64,000 nucleotides of DNA from Rhodococcus sp. Z13 (lineage in GTDB: Bacteria > Actinomycetota > Actinomycetes > Mycobacteriales > Mycobacteriaceae). The notes below the pieces were generated by a model. The model ran no database searches and was not told the origin of the DNA. It saw only the letters and a program-made list of their open reading frames with translations. This document shows, piece after piece, positions 30,093 through 38,638 of the stretch. The stretch spans positions 2,028,352 to 2,092,351 of the forward strand of contig NZ_CP107551.1 in NCBI RefSeq assembly GCF_025837095.1. Direction: 5' to 3'. The first letter of the stretch is position 1. Each line of letters begins with the position of its first letter. The translations under genes were made by a program, and so were the position numbers.

Positions 30093-30242
30093 ATGGACAT
30101 CGGCGGCCTCATCGACGCTCTGGACTTCTTTGCCGACTTCTTCGGCTACGCCACCGACCTCTTCTCGGCGATCAGCTTCTTCGCCGGTTCGGCCGACGCT
30201 GCCACCGAGGTCTTCGGACCCTCGGGCTCGGCCATCGGCTGA
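30093..30242 (+). CDS. Small acidic amphipathic peptide, porin-like (PorA/PorH type)
   Basis: A 49-residue protein with six Asp, one Glu, no Lys or Arg, and eight Phe. It has no signal peptide. Residues 2-32 read as an amphipathic helix in which Phe/Leu/Ile alternate with Asp (DALDFFADFFGYATDLFSA), followed by a short flexible tail ending GPSGSAIG. Size, charge and helix pattern resemble the mycolic-membrane channel peptides PorA and PorH of corynebacteria, which also lack signal peptides. I cannot show homology. ATG 30093 has GGAG at 30083-30086; ATG 30081 in frame is less likely. It is monocistronic with a strong terminator (30309-30339), suggesting high expression. Confidence 0.65.
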   Translation: MDIGGLIDALDFFADFFGYATDLFSAISFFAGSADAATEVFGPSGSAIG

Positions 30243-30308
30243 GACTTCCGGTAACGACTCGGGTGACGGACTCCTTGCGGGTCCGCTGCGCTGGAGTGTG
30301 ACGACCGG

Positions 30309-30339
30309 ACGGCCCGCGGGGTGCATCCCCGCGGGCCGT
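30309..30339 (+). terminator. Strong intrinsic terminator after the small peptide gene
   Basis: A perfect 13-bp GC-rich stem (30309-30321 with 30327-30339), loop TGCAT, followed by TTGT. It isolates the small gene from the DUF4383 gene downstream. Confidence 0.88.
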
Positions 30340-30364
30340 TGTCGTATCCGCAGCCCGGCACCCG

Positions 30365-30392
30365 ACGTTTGTCCCGTGACGTTTGTCCCGTA
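30365..30392 (+). repeat. 14-bp direct repeat carrying GTTT boxes
   Basis: ACGTTTGTCCCGTG (30365-30378) and ACGTTTGTCCCGTA (30379-30392) abut and differ in one base. The second provides the -35 of the promoter below. Confidence 0.8.
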
Positions 30393-30405
30393 AGGACCGG
30401 GGCTA
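30381..30405 (+). promoter_or_regulatory. SigB/SigF-like promoter upstream of the DUF4383 gene
   Basis: GTTT (30381-30384), a 15-bp spacer, then GGGCTA (30400-30405). This fits the actinobacterial general-stress consensus GTTT-N15-17-GGG(T/C)A roughly, 44 bp before the ATG. Confidence 0.5.
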
Positions 30406-30448
30406 TCCGCTCCTCGACAGTCGAACGTTCGACGAGAGGACGCGCGTC

Positions 30449-30913
30449 ATGACCACCCCATCCTCGCCCGCCCGGAGCTCGATGACCGCGACGCCGGTGC
30501 AGACCGCCGCGCTCGTCGTCGGTGCGGTCTTCCTGCTCGTGGGCATCCTCGGGTTCATCCCCGGCATCACCTCCGACTACGACCAGCTGTCCGGTGCCGG
30601 CCACCATTCCGGTGCCATGCTGCTGGGACTCTTCCAGGTCTCCGTCCTGCACAACATCGTCCACCTGCTGTTCGGCGTCGCCGGGCTGGCCGCGGCCCGT
30701 GCCGTCGCAACCGCCCGCACCTTCCTGATCGCCGGTGGCGTGATCTACCTGGTGCTGTGGATCTACGGGCTGATCATCGACAAGGACAGCGGCGCCAACT
30801 TCGTCCCGCTCAACACCGCGGACGACTGGCTGCACTTCGTCCTCGGCCTCGGCATGATCGCGCTCGGTTTCCTGCTCACGCGCACCCGGCCCGCAGCCGG
30901 GACCATCCGATAG
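30449..30913 (+). CDS. DUF4383 membrane protein
   Basis: A 154-residue four-helix membrane protein of the DUF4383 type: AALVVGAVFLLVGILGFIPG, a middle pair of helices around LHNIVHLLFGVAGLAAAR, and DDWLHFVLGLGMIALGFLL. HNIVHLLFG is typical of the family. The function is unknown; such genes are often stress-induced in actinobacteria. ATG 30449 has GAGAGGA at 30434-30440. A SigB/SigF-like promoter is at 30381-30405. Confidence 0.85.
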   Translation: MTTPSSPARSSMTATPVQTAALVVGAVFLLVGILGFIPGITSDYDQLSGAGHHSGAMLLGLFQVSVLHNIVHLLFGVAGLAAARAVATARTFLIAGGVIYLVLWIYGLIIDKDSGANFVPLNTADDWLHFVLGLGMIALGFLLTRTRPAAGTIR

Positions 30914-30934
30914 CCCCGGCGGCGGCCGACGGCC

Positions 30935-31702
30935 TCAGCGGAGCGAACTCGGCGGAAGGAACCCGCGTCCTCGCGGCGCGGGTTTCCCGTCGTCGGTCCT
31001 GAGCAGGTCCGCCTTCGCGATCGCCTCGAGCGACAGCGTTCGGTATCCCACCGAGTCGAACAGGACGGTGACGCGGTCGCCCTCTCCGCCCATCACCGTC
31101 CCGGCACCCCACTCGGCATGGTGCACCCGATTGTTCGCGGTGAGGGACGAGGCACCGGCGGCGGGGTCGGCGAACTCGTCCGGAACGCCCGCCCGGCAGT
31201 TGTCGCAGTTGCCGCACGGACCCTCCACGACCTCGCCGAAATAGCCCAGCAGGAACCGGCGACGGCATCCCCGCGTCTCGGCGTATCCCCGCATCATCTC
31301 CACCCGGGAACGGTCCATCCGCTCCCCCGACGCAGCGACCTCGCGTGCACGGTCGCCCACCTCGCGGACCGGCAGATCGGCTGCGGAGAAACCCCGGCGG
31401 CCCGCGGTGACGGCGCCGCACCGCTCGAGCAGGTTCACCGCGTTGGACAACCTGCGACCCCGCACCCCGAGATCGTCGCGCAACTGTCCGAGACGGCGAG
31501 GTGAGGACTTCCTCAGGATCCGGAAGACGCGGGAGATCAGAGCCTCGTCGGGTGCATGGGTCGTGAAGAAGGTCGCGAGGGACAGATCCTCGGGGCGGTA
31601 GAACGTCAGCGCGGTCGCTGCCTCCCCGTCACGGCCCGCCCGGCCGATCTGCTGGTAGTACGAGTCGACCGAATCCGGCACGGAGGCGTGCACGACGAAA
31701 CG
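30935..31702 (-). pseudogene. recQ: 3' remnant of a recQ-family helicase gene
   Basis: The frame codes for the C-terminal 255 residues of a RecQ-type ATP-dependent DNA helicase. It begins abruptly inside the second RecA domain (RFVVHASVPDSVDSYYQQ) and keeps motif VI (QIGRAGRDGE), the zinc-binding region (CRRRFLLGYF, then CGNCDNC) and the C-terminal part. Walker A, DExH and motifs III-V, about 300 or more residues, are absent; upstream sequence is unrelated and belongs to a divergent SDR gene from 31779. No good start codon with a ribosome site is present. A helicase without its first RecA domain cannot hydrolyse ATP, so this is a truncated, probably dead gene. Confidence 0.85.
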
Positions 31703-31778
31703 GCCACGGGAGCAAACCTGCGTCGAGAGGAGAACGTGCGGGTACCCGCGGCACACCGGACGTCTTCGAGGAGGAAGC

Positions 31779-32570
31779 ATGAACGACACCCGACCCCTGG
31801 CCGTGGTGACCGGGGCCTCCCGCGGAATCGGGCGTGAACTGGCCGCGCTGTTCGCCGTCGACGGCCACGACCTGGTGCTCGTGGCCCGTTCGCCCGCGCT
31901 CGACGACGCAGCGGCCGAGCTGGAGAGCTCCGGTGTCTCCGTCACTCCGGTGCACGCCGATCTGCGCACCGAGGCCGGCGTCCGTGCGGTGTACGAGGCG
32001 GCGACCGCGGGCGGGCGGGTTCCCGCCGCGGTCGCCCTCAACGCCGGGACGGGGATCGGGGGAGCGTTCGTCGACGCCGATCCCGAGGAACTGCTGGCGG
32101 TCGTGGACGTGAACGTCCGTTCCACCGTGCACCTCGCGCGCCTGTTCCTCGCGGACATGGTGCGGGCCGGGTCGGGGCGTCTGTTGTTCACGTCGTCGGT
32201 CGTGTCGCTGATGCCTGGGCCCTATCAAGCGGTCTACAACGCGTCGAAAGCGTTCGTGCAGTCGTTCACCGACGGCATCCACGACGAACTCTCGGACACC
32301 GATGTGACGGTGACCTCGATGCTGCCCGGCGCCACCGACACGCACTTCTTCGCGCGGGCGGGCATGCTCGACACCCTGCTCGGGAAGGGACCCAAGGACG
32401 ATCCCGCGCGAGTGGCGAAGGACGGCTACGACGCCCTCCTCCGCGGTGATCGCCGGGTGGTCGCCGGGTCGCTCCTGGCCCGGTCGATGGCGGCCTTCGG
32501 TGCTCTCGCCCCGGACGCCGTCACGGGGGCGGTGCACAAGGTCCTCGCGCGACCGCGCTCGGGTGGGTGA
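31779..32570 (+). CDS. Short-chain dehydrogenase/reductase
   Basis: A 263-residue classical SDR: cofactor motif TGASRGIG (residues 12-19), NAG in ALNAGTGIGG, the catalytic Ser in FTSSVVSLMPG, and Tyr/Lys in VYNASK. The Arg after the glycine motif and the ARSP pattern after strand 2 suggest NADP(H). Substrate unknown. The ATG has a GAGGAGGAAG site. It lies head to head with the truncated recQ gene; its upstream edge is close to the deletion point (about 31703). Confidence 0.9.
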   Translation: MNDTRPLAVVTGASRGIGRELAALFAVDGHDLVLVARSPALDDAAAELESSGVSVTPVHADLRTEAGVRAVYEAATAGGRVPAAVALNAGTGIGGAFVDADPEELLAVVDVNVRSTVHLARLFLADMVRAGSGRLLFTSSVVSLMPGPYQAVYNASKAFVQSFTDGIHDELSDTDVTVTSMLPGATDTHFFARAGMLDTLLGKGPKDDPARVAKDGYDALLRGDRRVVAGSLLARSMAAFGALAPDAVTGAVHKVLARPRSGG

Positions 32571-32616
32571 ACGCACAGCTCGGTGAATCCGTGTGCAGTG
32601 TCGGGGGAACCGCTGT

Positions 32617-33231
32617 TCAGCGGACCTCGGCGATGCGGAGGGCGGGTCGGTCCGGGTGGTCGTAGCGCACCACCAGATCGGCTTCGGTCTCCGCGTCGTG
32701 ATCCAGCAGGACCGGGATCGTCCATCGTTCCGGCTCGCCGGTGCGACGGTCGAGCGCACCACGCGACATCACCAGCGTCACCGAGAGGTCGAAACCCAGA
32801 CCCCGGCCGAGGAGCATCGGACCCGCGACGATCAGGACCTGGTCGTCGGCGGCGGGCCGGGGGCGCACCCGGGCCGACCGGTCGGTGCTCTCGTCCCACA
32901 GGCGGGGCAACCACCGGCCGCGCTCGCGGAATGACCGCAGCACCTCTCGGTCGAGGGCGTCGTAGTCGAACCACTCCCACCGGTAACTGTGGGGATCGGT
33001 GCGTCCGTGCTCGAACCGGAGGGAGGCGGGTCGCACGTAGTCGTGCAGATCGACGACGTCCGCCGGCCGGCCCCGGCCGCGCAGGTGGTCCGCCACCGGC
33101 CGGGCGAGGGCGACGGGCTCGGATGCATCCGCCCCGCTGATCGCGACACAGCGGAGGCCGGGATGTGCGGCTGCGCGGTCGGCGATGGCGACGACGAGGG
33201 ACCCGGGGGTCACCGGAGTGAACGACGGCAT
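32617..33231 (-). CDS. Uridine-kinase-like protein with a degenerate P-loop
   Basis: A 204-residue protein with the outline of actinobacterial uridine-kinase-like P-loop NTPases: a strand-loop near the N-terminus (VAISGADASEPVALA), a DVVDLHDYVRPAS segment, YRWEWFDYDAL, and a late DQVLIVAGPMLLGRGLGF resembling the Walker B region. The P-loop is broken: where GxxxxGK(S/T) is expected the sequence is GADASEPV, without Gly-Lys-Ser. ATP binding is therefore unlikely in the usual way. It could be a pseudoenzyme or a decaying gene. The reading frame is intact. Confidence 0.6.
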   Translation of the reverse strand: MPSFTPVTPGSLVVAIADRAAAHPGLRCVAISGADASEPVALARPVADHLRGRGRPADVVDLHDYVRPASLRFEHGRTDPHSYRWEWFDYDALDREVLRSFRERGRWLPRLWDESTDRSARVRPRPAADDQVLIVAGPMLLGRGLGFDLSVTLVMSRGALDRRTGEPERWTIPVLLDHDAETEADLVVRYDHPDRPALRIAEVR

Positions 33232-33267
33232 CCGCCCAGTCTCACCCGGAATGCATCTCGATGCAGG

Positions 33268-33801
33268 TCACCAGGGCGGTGCGTCCTCCTGTTGCGGCCC
33301 TGGGGTGTCCAGGAGCCGGTCGAGCCAGAGCACCGCTTCGACCAGCGCCTCCATCTGTGACGCCCAGTCCATCGCGAAGACCACCTGGTCGAGGTCGGCG
33401 CGGGCTTCCGTGACGTTGCCGGACAGGGAGTCGATCACCGCCTTCATGACGGTGCTCTCCGGCTGGGGGAGTTCCTCCGGGCGGACGTGGCGTCCGCTCT
33501 CGGTGCGGATGGTGAGTTCGAAGGATTCGTCGCCGCGCACCTGGGCGCCCATCTTGTCGACGACGACGTCGGCGATGGTCGTCACCGTCCAGCGCAGAAC
33601 ACCGCCGTAGAGCGGGGGATTGGTGCGCGGAGGCGTGCCGGTGCCGGCACTCGATACCAGGCCGGCGACCTCTTCGGTCAGTTCGCTGTAGCCGTTCTCG
33701 TGCGCGAGGGCCAGCAGGCGTCCGCCCATGACCGCGTCGCTGCGTGTGATGCCTGCTCGTTCCTCGTGCATGCCCGGGGGCTTCCCCGTTTCGTGGCCCA
33801 T
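33268..33801 (-). CDS. Hypothetical protein
   Basis: A 177-residue soluble protein I do not recognise. It has no signal peptide or membrane segment and is acidic, with a helical C-terminus rich in Leu/Val/Asp (VFAMDWASQMEALVEAVLWL). ATG 33801 has GAGG seven bases upstream; ATG 33771 is an alternative. It is divergent from the inhibitor-like gene at 33882 and follows codon use of its neighbours. Confidence 0.65.
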   Translation of the reverse strand: MGHETGKPPGMHEERAGITRSDAVMGGRLLALAHENGYSELTEEVAGLVSSAGTGTPPRTNPPLYGGVLRWTVTTIADVVVDKMGAQVRGDESFELTIRTESGRHVRPEELPQPESTVMKAVIDSLSGNVTEARADLDQVVFAMDWASQMEALVEAVLWLDRLLDTPGPQQEDAPPW

Positions 33802-33881
33802 CACACATCCTCGGCCGCGCCCTGAAGCCGACCAGCCTCGGATCGTGATGTATGTCACAAAATCCTGGCTATCCTGAGGTC

Positions 33882-34181
33882 ATGAAGCACATCTCCACTG
33901 GTCCGAAGGACGTCACGGTCGGTGTCGGGGACGTGGTCGAACTCCACCTGCCCGAGAACACCTCCCGCGACTACTGCTGGTCGACGGCACAGATCGGGGA
34001 GGGGTTGGTCCTCCACGACATGCGGTTCGTGCCGTCGAAGAATCCGCTGCCCGGAGGGGCGGGCGAGCGGATCTTCAGCTTCAAGGCGCGGCGGCCGGGA
34101 ACCTGGCCGGTGCGGTTGAAGATGCGCAAGCACGCCGATCTGGTCGCCGACGAGGCCCGGATGACCGTCACAGTGGCGTGA
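33882..34181 (+). CDS. Chagasin-like (MEROPS I42) protease inhibitor
   Basis: A 99-residue beta-rich protein that fits the chagasin/I42 outline: a NTSRDYCW loop in place of NPTTGYxW, a Gly-rich loop PGGAGERIF, and RRPGTWPV in place of the RPW loop. Chagasins block papain-type cysteine proteases. There is no signal peptide, so it would stay in the cytoplasm unless exported another way. ATG 33882 has GAGG close upstream. The loop residues differ from canonical ones, so activity is uncertain. Confidence 0.6.
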   Translation: MKHISTGPKDVTVGVGDVVELHLPENTSRDYCWSTAQIGEGLVLHDMRFVPSKNPLPGGAGERIFSFKARRPGTWPVRLKMRKHADLVADEARMTVTVA

Positions 34182-34223
34182 GCGGCCCGGTGTGAACCGA
34201 ACGGCCTGCAGCCGGTCCCGAGA

Positions 34224-35138
34224 TCAGCGCAGGGCCGACGGATTGTTCAGATCGCGGGCGCCGTAGGTGTCGCACGCGTCGAGCCGGCCCGTACGGTAAC
34301 CCGCCAGGAACCATGCCTGACGCTGCTCCGACGAGCCGTGCGTCCACGCCTCCGGATTCACCCGGCCGGTCGCCGCCCGCTGGATCCGGTCGTCGCCCAC
34401 GGCCGACGCGGCCGACAGCGCATCGCGGATGTCGGCGTCGGTGAGCGTCTCGAGGAAGGGCTCGCCGGTGGCCGGGTCGGGCTGCTTGTCGGCGTAGTAG
34501 GCCCACACCCCGGCGTAGCAGTCGGCCTGCAGTTCGGTCCGCACGGCGCCGGACTCGGGACCACGCGGATCGGCCTGCGCGCGACCGAGGTCGCCGAGCT
34601 GGTTCTGCAGGTGATGACCGAACTCGTGCGCGACCACGTACTCCTGCGCGAGCGGTCCGCCGCTGGCGCCGAAGCGGGTCTCGAGCTCGTCGAAGAAGCT
34701 GGTGTCGAAATAGGCCGTCCGATCGGCCGGGCAGTAGAACGGCCCGATGTCGCTGGTCGCATTGCCGCAGCCGGTGGACGTGGCCGAGGTGAAGATCTCG
34801 ACCTCCGGCTGGACGTACGCGACGCCGGTCTGCGCGGCCAGCTCCTGCCCCCACACCGTGTCCAGCGATCCGACGGTGTAGAGCACCCGGCAGTCGACGT
34901 TCTCGTTCGCCGCGGAACCGCCCACCTCGCACTGCTCGAGGGTGCTCGTGCCGTCCTGCGAGGTCTGGTCCGGCACACCGGATCCCAGCAGCGACGACGG
35001 GTCGCCGCCGAACAGCAACGCGAGAATGATCACGATGAGACCGCCGGCGCCGCCGCCGAGCGCGAGTTTGCCGCCGGTTCCGCCCCCGCCGGTCCGGACC
35101 CGGCCCGCGTCCATGCGGGCACCTTCTCTGAACGTCAT
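34224..35138 (-). CDS. Neutral zinc metallopeptidase (YpfJ family)
   Basis: A 304-residue putative zinc metallopeptidase. A Gly-rich cytoplasmic N-terminus is followed by one membrane helix (about 30-44), a Ser/Thr-rich linker and the peptidase domain outside the cell. The zinc motif is HEFGH (residues 171-175), with ELQADCYAG supplying a likely third ligand. Four or more cysteines (CEVGG, NVDCRV, CGNATS, FYCPAD) may form disulfides. The substrate is unknown. Divergent from aspS. Confidence 0.87.
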   Translation of the reverse strand: MTFREGARMDAGRVRTGGGGTGGKLALGGGAGGLIVIILALLFGGDPSSLLGSGVPDQTSQDGTSTLEQCEVGGSAANENVDCRVLYTVGSLDTVWGQELAAQTGVAYVQPEVEIFTSATSTGCGNATSDIGPFYCPADRTAYFDTSFFDELETRFGASGGPLAQEYVVAHEFGHHLQNQLGDLGRAQADPRGPESGAVRTELQADCYAGVWAYYADKQPDPATGEPFLETLTDADIRDALSAASAVGDDRIQRAATGRVNPEAWTHGSSEQRQAWFLAGYRTGRLDACDTYGARDLNNPSALR

Positions 35139-35238
35139 CGCTTCCGCTTTCTCGTCTGATTGCCGGATTCGGACAAGCTTGGCACGAATCGGCGCGAACT
35201 ATTCGGTACGGGTGCGCTCGGGCCGGTCGTGTCTTTCG

Positions 35239-35244
35239 TAGGAT
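35239..35244 (+). promoter_or_regulatory. Candidate -10 element of aspS
   Basis: TAGGAT 44 bp before the aspS GTG in the divergent region between the metallopeptidase and aspS. The -35 is unclear. Confidence 0.35.
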
Positions 35245-35287
35245 TACAGCCGACGAACCCGTCGCTGATCGTTTCGAAAGGAATTCC

Positions 35288-37075
<1,788 letters not shown>

Positions 37076-37085
37076 CGCAGGTCCA

Positions 37086-37136
37086 CACACGATGACGGTG
37101 CCGCTCGTCCCCCGGGACGGGTGGCACCGTCGTGTG
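37086..37136 (+). terminator. Terminator hairpin of aspS
   Basis: CACACG and ACGGTGCC (37086-37102) pair with GGCACCGT and CGTGTG (37123-37136), with a 3-nt bulge on one side. It starts 10 bp after the aspS stop. No T run. Confidence 0.75.
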
Positions 37137-37256
37137 CGGATGTGGCACACGGGGAGTTTGGGATGCGGCGGGCGGGGTATCTCCCCGGTCCGGCGCCACG
37201 GGGGCGCTGCTCCGGTCCGGCGCCCAAGGCGCCGCGGAGGGAAGAAGGAGACATCG

Positions 37257-37319
37257 ATGTCCGACGCCCGCGTGATCGCCCACGAGCCGCTCGCCCCCGC
37301 GGCAGGCCCGTGCGGGTGA
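37257..37319 (+). CDS. Possible 20-residue small protein
   Basis: An ATG with a strong ribosome site (GAAGGAGA, spacing 5) opens a 20-codon frame encoding a peptide that ends in AAGPCG before a TGA. It could be a leader peptide or a real small protein. Against it, no homologue is known to me and nothing but the ribosome site supports it. Confidence 0.3.
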   Translation: MSDARVIAHEPLAPAAGPCG

Positions 37320-37445
37320 CACGCCCGTCGAACAGCAGATTCCGTCATCGGAACGGACGAATCCCACCAGCTCCCAGGGGTCGGCACGACGAAGGTCCTG
37401 CCCGATTCGAGTCCTGTGGACGCCCTTGCCGAGCCCCGAACCCTG

Positions 37446-37451
37446 TAGATT
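37446..37451 (+). promoter_or_regulatory. -10 element for a leaderless phosphotransferase mRNA
   Basis: TGTAGATT is an extended -10. The GTG at 37457 and ATG at 37460 are 6-9 bases downstream, where transcription would begin, and there is no ribosome site, so the mRNA is probably leaderless. Confidence 0.5.
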
Positions 37452-37459
37452 GGGCCGTG

Positions 37460-38626
37460 ATGACCGCAACATTGGCAGACCCCGTGTCCGAGGTGGTGCA
37501 CGCCGCCGAAGCACTGCTCACCCGCCGCACCGGCGCCCCGGTGACCCTGACCGACCCCGTCGATCTCGGGGGGAGCGGACGGTCCGTGGTGGTACGCGTG
37601 CGGGTGGCCGCCAACCCCTTCTCCCTGCCCCGCACCCTGGTGCTCAAGCAGGTACCTCCCTCCCGTGGTTCGGGGCACGTGGACTTCCACGGCTCCGAGA
37701 CCGACGAGCAGGTCGCCTTCCTCCGCGAGGCCGTCTCCTACCAGTTCGCGACCGCTCTGGCGAAGGACCACCGTCCCGGTGCCGAACTGCTCGCCTACGA
37801 CTTCGACGCCCGCCTGCTGGTCCTCAGCGATCTCGGCGACGCGACCACCCTGGCGGCTGTCCTGCGCGGCAGCGACCCCGAGACCGCCAACAACACCCTC
37901 ATGGCCCTCGCGCAGGCGCTCGGTCGCATGCACGCCGCGACCGTGGGCCGCGAGGAGGACTTCGCGGCGTTGCTGCGTCGCGCCGACGTCGCCCGCGTCG
38001 CCGACGCCGTGTCGCAGCAGGCCATCGACGCCGTCCGAGGCGTTCCCGAACTGCTCGCCGCCGACTTCGGCCTGACGGTCCCCGACAGCGTCCGCGACCG
38101 TGCCGAGCGCGCGTCGAAGCTGTTCACCGGTGGGCGGTTCCGCGCGTTCAGCCCGTCGGATCTGTGCCCCGACAACATCGTCGTCGGCGACGACGGGGTG
38201 CAGTTCCTCGACTACGAGTGGGGTGGTTTCCGCGACGCGACCCTGGACATCGCCTACGCTCTCAGTTCGTTCCCGCTGTGCCTGTGCTCGGTGCCGCTGT
38301 CCGCCGAGCGTGTCCGCGCGATGGCCGAGGCCTGGCGCGCCGAGGTGGTGGGCATGTGGCCGCAGCTGGCCTACGACGAGGTGCTCGAGGAACGACTGCT
38401 CGACGCACTGCTCGCCTGCGTCTGGCTGAGCACGCACCTGTTCCTGCCCGAGGACCACGCCCGCATCGCGTCGGTCCGCGGACACGGCCTGTCCGTGCCC
38501 CGGATCCCGGCGCTGCGCGCCCGGTGGTCGCTGCTCGCCGAGTTCGCCGCCGAGACGGGGCACGACGACGTCGCCGCCCACGCCCGCGACGTCCTGGCCC
38601 ACCTCGACGACCGCCTCGCGGGCTGA
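37460..38626 (+). CDS. APH-type phosphotransferase/kinase, substrate unknown
   Basis: A 388-residue protein with the aminoglycoside phosphotransferase/choline kinase fold. The catalytic loop reads FSPSDLCPDNIVV, keeping the Asp and the metal-binding Asn of HGDxxxxN but with Ser in place of His. The DFG-equivalent is FLDYEWGG. The N-lobe has VVRVRVAANPF and VLKQVPP with the likely ATP Lys. It is unlikely to be a resistance gene; such kinases act on many small metabolites. The start is ATG 37460 or GTG 37457, with no ribosome site but a nearby -10 (37446). Confidence 0.75.
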   Translation: MTATLADPVSEVVHAAEALLTRRTGAPVTLTDPVDLGGSGRSVVVRVRVAANPFSLPRTLVLKQVPPSRGSGHVDFHGSETDEQVAFLREAVSYQFATALAKDHRPGAELLAYDFDARLLVLSDLGDATTLAAVLRGSDPETANNTLMALAQALGRMHAATVGREEDFAALLRRADVARVADAVSQQAIDAVRGVPELLAADFGLTVPDSVRDRAERASKLFTGGRFRAFSPSDLCPDNIVVGDDGVQFLDYEWGGFRDATLDIAYALSSFPLCLCSVPLSAERVRAMAEAWRAEVVGMWPQLAYDEVLEERLLDALLACVWLSTHLFLPEDHARIASVRGHGLSVPRIPALRARWSLLAEFAAETGHDDVAAHARDVLAHLDDRLAG

Positions 38627-38638
38627 GCCCGCCGCGCA

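Larger units (their letters stand above)
37076..37459. other. 384-bp intergenic region after aspS
   Basis: Contains the aspS terminator hairpin (37086-37136), a 13-bp direct repeat CCGGTCCGGCGCC (37185-37197 and 37212-37224), a small GGCGCC hairpin, a possible 20-codon reading frame with a strong ribosome site (37257-37319), and the promoter of the phosphotransferase gene. No other gene is supported. Confidence 0.7.

Noticed and set aside
33268-33801. Toxin or immunity role for the hypothetical protein
   Set aside because: It is next to a possible protease inhibitor, but no toxin/antitoxin motif or coupling is present, so no function is given.
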